Below the pieces are notes generated by a model, which had not been told where the DNA came from, ran no database searches, and saw only the letters and a program-made list of their open reading frames with translations. A stretch of DNA of 46,495 nt from Bacteroidaceae bacterium (GTDB lineage Bacteria; Bacteroidota; Bacteroidia; Bacteroidales; Bacteroidaceae). Where the stretch lies: positions 1-46,495 of the forward strand of contig JAEEZS010000006.1 in NCBI GenBank assembly GCA_016291905.1, given 5' to 3'. Every line of letters starts with the position of its first letter. Position 1 is the first letter of the stretch. Both the position numbers and the translations under genes were made by a program. Shown piece after piece: positions 41,294 to 46,495 of this stretch.

Positions 41294-43842
41294 AGAAAAT
41301 CGTTGTTTTAGCGCTGGGATGCGTGGGATTGCTGTTGGCAGCCTGCACGTCCAAGGGCAACGTGAGTGAGAGTGAGAGTGTGCGCCGTGTCGTGAACATC
41401 GACAACGGCTGGTTGTTCACGCTGGCCGACTACGAGACGATGCCCTATGCCCCCTCCGGCATTGCCGATACGGAGGCGCTGGCGTCGGTGGGTGCTGCCG
41501 ACGGCACATGGCGCAAACTGAACGTCCCCCACGACTGGGCCATCGAAGGCGACTTCAGCCCGACGAATCCTTCGGGAACGGGTGGCGGCGCGCTGCCGGG
41601 CGGTATCGGCTGGTATCGCAAGCACTTCACACTCGCCGACCTCGGACTAAGCGATAAGGCCGACGGGCAGCTGCTCGTCCGTTTCGACGGCGTCTATATG
41701 AACTCCACCGTCTGGCTCAACGGACACCGGTTGGGCAACCGCCCCTACGGCTACATCTCGTTTGAATACGACATGACTCCTTATGTCAACAAGGAGGGCG
41801 ACAACGTCCTTGCCGTACGTGTTGACAACAGCGACCAGCCCAATAGCCGCTGGTACAGCGGTTGCGGTATCTTCCGCAGCGTCTATGTGACGGCTGTGAA
41901 TCCCGTCCACATCGTGCCCTGGGACACCTACGTGCTGCCCCATGCCCCGCTGGCTGATGCCTATCGCTATGGTGAGGCCGACAGCCTGGTGCTCACGGTG
42001 TCGGCTCCGTCCCCCTCGCTACAGGCACGCGTAATCGTATATAATAAAGAGAAGAAAGCGGTGTTCACCACCGAAACGCCCATCACCGGCACCACCACGG
42101 GAGTGCGCTTCCGCCTTCCGGGAGCCGTGCGCTGGAGCGTGGACAATCCCTATCTTTACACCGCCCAGATATCCCTCGTCAGCGAGGCGAAGGTCATCGA
42201 CGACTATGCCTTCCGCTTCGGTATCCGCGACTTCGAGTTTAATCCCGAGCAAGGTTTCCGCCTCAACGGCGAGAGCGTACGCCTCAACGGTGTCTGCCTC
42301 CATCACGACCTCGGTTGCCTCGGCTCAGCTGTTAATCGCCGTGCCCTCCAGCGCCAGTTGGAGGTGATGCGCGGCATGGGTGTCAACGCCGTCCGCTGCA
42401 GCCACAACCCGCCCTCGGTGGAGTTGCTGGAGCTCTGCGACGAGATGGGCTTCCTTGTCATGGACGAGGCTTTTGACATGTGGTATCGCCGCAAGACACA
42501 GCGCGACTATGCCCGCTTTTTCACCGAATGGCACGAGCGCGACCTCGGCGACTTAGTACGACGTGACAGAAACCACCCCTGCGTGGTCATGTGGAGCATC
42601 GGCAACGAGGTGCTTGAGCAATGGGATGACGCCCGCGCCGATAACCTCTCCCTTGAGGAGGCCAACATGATTCTCAACGCCGGGCACGACTACTCCGAGC
42701 CGCTCGACACGGGCTTCACCTTCAACCAGCTGCTGACGCGCCACCTCTGCAACATCGTGCGCCACCTCGACCCCAGCCGTCCCATCACCGCCGGCTGCAA
42801 CGCTGCCGACCCACGCAACAACCTCTTCTGCGAGGGAGGTGTCGATATCATCGGCTTCAACTACCACGAACGCAACTTCCCCCTCGTGCCCCAATGGTTC
42901 CCCGGCCGCCCGTTCATCATCAGCGAGAGCGTCAGCGCCCTGCAGACACGCGGCTACTACCGTATGCCCAGCGACAGCATATTCGTACAGCCTTCGCGCT
43001 GGGACCGCCCCTACTTCGACCCCTCGTTCAAGTGTAGCGCCTACGACAACAGCCATGCCCCCTGGAGCAGCACCCACGAGCTGAACCTCCGCTACTACAA
43101 CGACCTGCCCTACATTGCCGGACAGTTCATCTGGAGCGGCTTCGACTACATCGGTGAGCCCACGCCCTACGGCTGGCCGGCACGCAGCAGCTACTTCGGC
43201 GTCGTTGACCTCGCAGGCTTCCCCAAGGACGTCTACTATCTCTACAAGAGCGAGTGGACCGACGAGACCGTGCTGCATGTCTTCCCCCACTGGAACTGGA
43301 AAGAGGGAGAGGAGGTAGATGTCTGGGCTTACTTCAACCATGCCGATGAAGCCGAGCTCTTCGTCAACGGCCACTCGCAGGGCGTCCGCACCAAGGGACG
43401 CGATTTCCATACCCAGTGGCGCGTGGCGTATGAGCCGGGCGAAATCCGCGTCGTCACCCGCAAGGACGGCCGTGTGGTGAAAACCGAGACCATCCGCACC
43501 GCCGGTGATCCTGCCGCCATCCGCCTGACGCCCGACCGTAAACGTCTGGCTGCCGACGGACGCGACCTCTCGTTCGTCACCGTTGAGGTCGTGGATAAGC
43601 AGGGCAACCTCTGCCCGCTGGCCGACGACCTCGTCCACTTCGACATCAACGGCCCTGCCTTCGTGGCAGGCGTTGACAACGGCTTGCAGACCTCGCTCGA
43701 ATCCTTCAAGGCCCCCCAGCGCCAGGCCTTCAACGGCAAGTGCCTGGTGGTTGTTCAAAGCGACGGCAAAGCTGGCAACGTCACCCTCACCGCCACAGCT
43801 GACGGCCTCAACGCCGCCAAGCAGACGCTCCGCTTCAAGTGA
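41290..43842 (+). CDS. Lipoprotein GH2 glycosidase, beta-galactosidase-like
   Basis: The 850-aa product starts with a lipobox (GLLLAAC), placing it in the periplasm or at the outer membrane. A GH2 sugar-binding domain follows (HDWAIEGDFSPTNPSGTGGG), then an Ig-like domain and a TIM barrel. The acid/base Glu is in WSIGNEVLEQW (about 439) and the nucleophile Glu in FIISESVSALQTRGYY (about 545). C-terminal beta-domains fit the DUF4982/Ig-like arrangement of Bacteroidetes beta-galactosidases. The exact sugar specificity cannot be read. No SusC/SusD pair is nearby, so this is not a full polysaccharide utilisation locus. Confidence 0.88.
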   Translation: MKKIVVLALGCVGLLLAACTSKGNVSESESVRRVVNIDNGWLFTLADYETMPYAPSGIADTEALASVGAADGTWRKLNVPHDWAIEGDFSPTNPSGTGGGALPGGIGWYRKHFTLADLGLSDKADGQLLVRFDGVYMNSTVWLNGHRLGNRPYGYISFEYDMTPYVNKEGDNVLAVRVDNSDQPNSRWYSGCGIFRSVYVTAVNPVHIVPWDTYVLPHAPLADAYRYGEADSLVLTVSAPSPSLQARVIVYNKEKKAVFTTETPITGTTTGVRFRLPGAVRWSVDNPYLYTAQISLVSEAKVIDDYAFRFGIRDFEFNPEQGFRLNGESVRLNGVCLHHDLGCLGSAVNRRALQRQLEVMRGMGVNAVRCSHNPPSVELLELCDEMGFLVMDEAFDMWYRRKTQRDYARFFTEWHERDLGDLVRRDRNHPCVVMWSIGNEVLEQWDDARADNLSLEEANMILNAGHDYSEPLDTGFTFNQLLTRHLCNIVRHLDPSRPITAGCNAADPRNNLFCEGGVDIIGFNYHERNFPLVPQWFPGRPFIISESVSALQTRGYYRMPSDSIFVQPSRWDRPYFDPSFKCSAYDNSHAPWSSTHELNLRYYNDLPYIAGQFIWSGFDYIGEPTPYGWPARSSYFGVVDLAGFPKDVYYLYKSEWTDETVLHVFPHWNWKEGEEVDVWAYFNHADEAELFVNGHSQGVRTKGRDFHTQWRVAYEPGEIRVVTRKDGRVVKTETIRTAGDPAAIRLTPDRKRLAADGRDLSFVTVEVVDKQGNLCPLADDLVHFDINGPAFVAGVDNGLQTSLESFKAPQRQAFNGKCLVVVQSDGKAGNVTLTATADGLNAAKQTLRFK

Positions 43843-43875
43843 CTACGGATGCGACATTCTGATATCTTTATAAAT

Positions 43876-43980
43876 AGCGCCGCTGTTTATAAAAATAGTT
43901 GCTTGGAATAAAATTTTAGTTGCCTGGGCTGTGACGACAGTTGCTTGGGCTGAGCGGACAGCGCACTACACTACAGGCAT
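43876..43980. repeat. Intergenic 21-bp-period array, 5 units
   Basis: Units start at 43876, 43897, 43918, 43939 and 43960, exactly 21 nt apart. Central units share AGTTGCYTGG (AGTTGCTTGGAATAAAA, AGTTGCCTGGGCTGTGA, AGTTGCTTGGGCTGAG). The reverse strand reads CAGCCCAGGCAACT, matching the uvrB array core. CTTGGAATAAAA is shared with unit 4 of the 29.6-kb array. It fills the gap between the GH2 gene and the minus-strand small gene. Confidence 0.88.
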
Positions 43981-43986
43981 TACGGT

Positions 43987-44142
43987 TTATTCGCCGGAAG
44001 CTGCTGCCATCTCGTCGAGCGTGGTCTCGATGAAGTGTTTCAGGTTCGTACCTTGCTTTGCCGCCATGATGGACAGCGAGCGGAACGTTTCGGGTTTCAG
44101 GTCGATGATTTTGCGTTTAACTGGTTTTGCTGCCTTTTCCAT
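43987..44142 (-). CDS. Small ribbon-helix-helix-like protein
   Basis: The 51-aa product runs MEKAAKPVKRKIIDLKPETF and then RSLSIMAAKQGTNLKHFIETTLDEMA. The short beta strand (KRKIIDLKPE) plus two helices match the Arc/CopG type of DNA-binding dimer or a toxin-antitoxin antidote. No toxin partner is seen next to it. The frame could start at 44172, but a -7 box lies there, so 44142 is preferred. It is divergent from xylB with its promoter 50-120 nt away, so a role at that locus is possible but untested. Confidence 0.7.
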   Translation of the reverse strand: MEKAAKPVKRKIIDLKPETFRSLSIMAAKQGTNLKHFIETTLDEMAAASGE

Positions 44143-44169
44143 AGTTTTGTAAATTAATATTTCGACGGA

Positions 44170-44199
44170 CAAAGATATACAATTTATATAAGGCGCAAA
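44170..44199 (-). promoter_or_regulatory. Promoter of the ribbon-helix-helix gene
   Basis: The minus strand has TATCTTTG at 44170-44177 and TTTG at 44196-44199, with an 18-nt spacer, slightly short of the usual 19-20. Confidence 0.65.
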
Positions 44200-44228
44200 A
44201 AGATTTTGCAGGTTTTTTTTGCAGTTGT

Positions 44229-44259
44229 TTTGTTTTCCCGTTTTTTATGTCTATCTTCG
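44229..44259 (+). promoter_or_regulatory. xylB promoter, TTTG-N19-TATCTTCG
   Basis: TTTG at 44229-44232, a 19-nt spacer and TATCTTCG at 44252-44259. The xylB ATG is at 44279. The promoter is back to back with that of the small minus-strand gene. Confidence 0.7.
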
Positions 44260-44278
44260 CGCCAAAATCGTAAAATGT

Positions 44279-45763
44279 ATGCGTTATCTTTTAGGTTATG
44301 ACATCGGCAGTTCGTCTGTCAAAGCCAGTCTGGTGGACGCCCAGACCGGCGGGCGCGTAGCCAGCGCCTTCTTTCCCAAGAGTGAGGCTCCCATCAAGGC
44401 CGTCCGTACCGGCTGGGCTGAACAGAACCCCGCCGACTGGTGGAGCTATCTGAAAGCCGCCACCGCCGAGGTGATGGCATCGTCGGGCGCCAAGGGCAGC
44501 GACGTGGCTGCCATCGGCATTTCGTATCAGATGCACGGGCTGGTGTGCGTGGACAAGGAGGGTAATGTGCTGCGCCCAGCCATCATCTGGTGCGACTCGC
44601 GCGCCGTGCCCTATGGCCAGAAGGCTTTCGAGACGCTGGGCGAGGAGCAGTGCCTCAGCCACCTGCTGAACAGCCCGGGCAACTTCACCGCCGCCAAGCT
44701 GGCGTGGGTGAAGGAGAACGAGCCGGATGTCTATGCCCGCATCGACAAGGTGATGCTCCCGGGCGACTATATCGCCCTCAAACTGACGGGCGAGTGCTGC
44801 ACTACGGTGAGCGGCCTCTCGGAAGGTATGTTCTGGGACTTCCGCGAAAACCGCGTGGCAAGCTTCCTGATGAACTACTTCGGCTTTGACGAGAGCATCC
44901 TGCCCACCATCCGTCCGACATTCTCAGAACAGGGGCGTGTCACCGCTGCTGCTGCCGCCGAGCTGGGGCTGGCAGCCGGCATCCCCGTCACCTACCGTGG
45001 AGGCGACCAGCCCAACAACGCCCTTTCGCTGGGTGTGCTGGAGCCGGGCGAGATTGCCGCTACCGCAGGCACGTCGGGCGTTGTCTATGGCGTGCTGGGG
45101 CGCGTGGCCTACGACCCCAAGAGCCGCGTGAACACCTTTGCCCACGTGAATCACGGCAAGGACACCCGTCTAGGCGTGCTGCTGTGTATAAACGGCACGG
45201 GCATCCTCAACAGCTGGATGCGTCGTAACGTGGCTCCTGAAGGGGCTTCGTACGGCGACATGAACGTACTGGCCGACTCGGTACCCATCGGCAGCGACGG
45301 ACTAAGCATACTGCCCTTCGGCAACGGCGCCGAGCGTGTGCTGCAGAACCGCGAGGTGGGATGCAGCCTGCACGGACTTAACTTCAACATCCACAGCCGT
45401 GCCCATCTGCTGCGTGCAGCCCAGGAGGGCATCGTCTTCTCGTTCAAGTACGGCATGGAAATCATGGAGGCCATGGGCATGGCCATCACCACCATCCACG
45501 CTGGCCACGCCAACATGTTCCTCAACCCAATGTTCCGCAACACGCTGGCAGGCATCACGGGAGCCACCATCGAACTCTTCGACACCGACGGCTCCGTGGG
45601 AGCTGCTGCCGGTGCTGGCATCGGAGCAGGCATCTATGCCACTCCCGCCGAGGCTTTCGCCACCCTGCGACGCATAGCCACCATCGAGCCCAAAGCCGAC
45701 GATGCCCCCGCCTATGCCGCCGCCTACGCCCGCTGGAAAGAATGCCTTCTCAAGGAAGAATGA
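44279..45763 (+). CDS. xylB: Xylulokinase
   Basis: The 494-aa product is a FGGY-family sugar kinase that phosphorylates D-xylulose to xylulose 5-phosphate. It has the N-terminal ATP-binding GYDIGSSSVKASLVD, the substrate loop IGISYQMHGLVCVD, WCDSRA, and the C-terminal GGDQPNNALSLG and ATAGTSGVVYG motifs. The frame can extend to 44219, but the promoter lies in that stretch and the family start MRYLLGYDIGSS fits 44279. xylose isomerase follows 33 nt downstream, giving the usual xylBA pathway pair. Confidence 0.93.
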   Translation: MRYLLGYDIGSSSVKASLVDAQTGGRVASAFFPKSEAPIKAVRTGWAEQNPADWWSYLKAATAEVMASSGAKGSDVAAIGISYQMHGLVCVDKEGNVLRPAIIWCDSRAVPYGQKAFETLGEEQCLSHLLNSPGNFTAAKLAWVKENEPDVYARIDKVMLPGDYIALKLTGECCTTVSGLSEGMFWDFRENRVASFLMNYFGFDESILPTIRPTFSEQGRVTAAAAAELGLAAGIPVTYRGGDQPNNALSLGVLEPGEIAATAGTSGVVYGVLGRVAYDPKSRVNTFAHVNHGKDTRLGVLLCINGTGILNSWMRRNVAPEGASYGDMNVLADSVPIGSDGLSILPFGNGAERVLQNREVGCSLHGLNFNIHSRAHLLRAAQEGIVFSFKYGMEIMEAMGMAITTIHAGHANMFLNPMFRNTLAGITGATIELFDTDGSVGAAAGAGIGAGIYATPAEAFATLRRIATIEPKADDAPAYAAAYARWKECLLKEE

Positions 45764-45796
45764 TTTATTTATCCTTATTATAAAACTAATAAACCT

Positions 45797-46495
45797 ATGA
45801 CAAAACAGTACTTCCCCGAAGTGGGAAAAATCAAATTTGAAGGAAAAGAGAGTAAGAACCCCCTGGCCTACCACTACTATGACGCCGACCGCGTCGTGAT
45901 GGGTAAGCCCATGAAGGAGTGGCTGAAGTTCGCCATGTGCTGGTGGCACACGCTCTGCGCTGAAGGCGCCGACCAGTTCGGCCCCGGCACCAAGACGTTC
46001 CCCTGGAACACTGCTGCCGACCCCGTGCAGGCTGCCAAGGATAAGGCTGACGCCGGCTTTGAAATCATGCAGAAGCTCGGCATCGAGTACTACTGTTTCC
46101 ACGATGTGGACCTCGTGCAGGAGGCTGCCACCGTTGAGGAATACGAGAAGAACCTCAAGGAGGTCGTTGCCTACCTGAAGCAGAAGCAGGCCGAGACAGG
46201 CATCAAGCTGCTGTGGGGCACGGCCAACGTGTTCGGCAACAAGCGCTACATGAACGGCGCCTCCACCAACCCCGACTTCGACGTCGTGGCTCGCGCCATC
46301 GTCCAGATTAAGAATGCCATCGACGCCACCATCGAGCTCGGCGGCACCAACTACGTCTTCTGGGGCGGACTTGAAGGCTATATGAGCCTCCTCAACACCG
46401 AACAGAAGCGCGAGAAGGAACACATTGCCACCATGCTACGCATGGCCCGCGACTATGCCCGCAGCAAGGGATTCAAGGGCACCTTCCTCATTGAG
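45797..46495 (+). CDS. xylA: Xylose isomerase, 5' part (runs off the window)
   Basis: The first 233 codons are present. The sequence begins [19 protein letters not shown] and continues with [15 protein letters not shown] and [10 protein letters not shown] segments. It reaches the active-site [10 protein letters not shown] (His102, with the following Asp residues) and [19 protein letters not shown], all typical of class II XylA. It converts xylose to xylulose, feeding XylB. The gene is open at the window end; the metal-binding Glu/Asp residues of the second half are out of view. Confidence 0.96.
   Translation, partial: MTKQYFPEVGKIKFEGKESKNPLAYHYYDADRVVMGKPMKEWLKFAMCWWHTLCAEGADQFGPGTKTFPWNTAADPVQAAKDKADAGFEIMQKLGIEYYCFHDVDLVQEAATVEEYEKNLKEVVAYLKQKQAETGIKLLWGTANVFGNKRYMNGASTNPDFDVVARAIVQIKNAIDATIELGGTNYVFWGGLEGYMSLLNTEQKREKEHIATMLRMARDYARSKGFKGTFLIE

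Overview
This is a gene-dense chromosomal window from a member of the Bacteroidales, most like Prevotella or a close relative. Four things point there. (1) Promoters follow the Bacteroidetes pattern: a -33 TTTG/TTG box, 19-20 nt, then a -7 box TAnnTTTG. (2) The gene set includes a Bacteroidales-type BamD / RNA polymerase omega / DUF4293 trio, a BT4734/VirE-N plus DUF3987 protein, and GH2 enzymes with export signals. (3) AddA and AddB are the Bacteroidetes type. (4) Shine-Dalgarno sites are mostly weak. I saw no rRNA, tRNA, CRISPR array, transposase or integrase.

Layout. 1-2.2 kb: a zinc-type macrodomain hydrolase overlapping a class-M sirtuin, then a truncated DUF1349 lipoprotein fused tail-to-tail with a small minus-strand gene. 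2.3-6.8 kb: a cassette of an S24/LexA-like protein, a small OB-fold-like protein, an unknown 102-aa protein and a VirE-N/DUF3987 protein, with repeat tracts between genes. 6.9-14.5 kb: addA-addB and a COG2509 flavoprotein. 14.4-16 kb: a sodium:solute symporter (minus). 16.2-21 kb: uvrB and a D-2-hydroxyacid dehydrogenase, then bamD, rpoZ and DUF4293. 21-29.5 kb (minus): DUF6057, glgB and YhcH-like; a MORN-repeat protein; a catalytically dead M16 protein and PBP1A. 29.5-33.1 kb: a repeat-rich intergenic region, a porin, a ResB/CcsA-like cytochrome c biogenesis protein and a uracil-DNA-glycosylase-fold protein. 33.1-35.5 kb (minus): an HD hydrolase and a secreted GH2 beta-glucuronidase. 35.7-43.8 kb (plus): an SPOUT RNA methyltransferase, a large inverted-repeat locus, a double histidine kinase with its response regulator, a membrane protein and a lipoprotein GH2 glycosidase. 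43.9-46.5 kb: a small ribbon-helix-helix-like gene (minus), xylB and the 5' part of xylA.

The least ordinary content is the repeat biology. A 21-bp-period family with a CAGCCCA-led core occurs in two intergenic regions and once in frame inside UvrB; an unrelated-looking 21-bp array lies at 36.5 kb. Heptanucleotide or GC-rich inverted-repeat elements sit in frame inside the macrodomain, VirE/DUF3987, AddA, COG2509 and M16 genes, resembling in principle the palindromic coding elements of Rickettsia. A ~205-bp inverted repeat at 36.6-36.8 kb has four TGTGACC and five GGTCACA heptamers around a GTGCACGTGC motif and an AT-rich core. An ~85-bp promoter-plus-UUCG-hairpin module is tandemly triplicated upstream of the porin. 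Another point of interest is the single-chain double histidine kinase, whose canonical ATPase and whose HET histidine lie in different halves. All calls are from reading sequence and motifs; no database search was possible.
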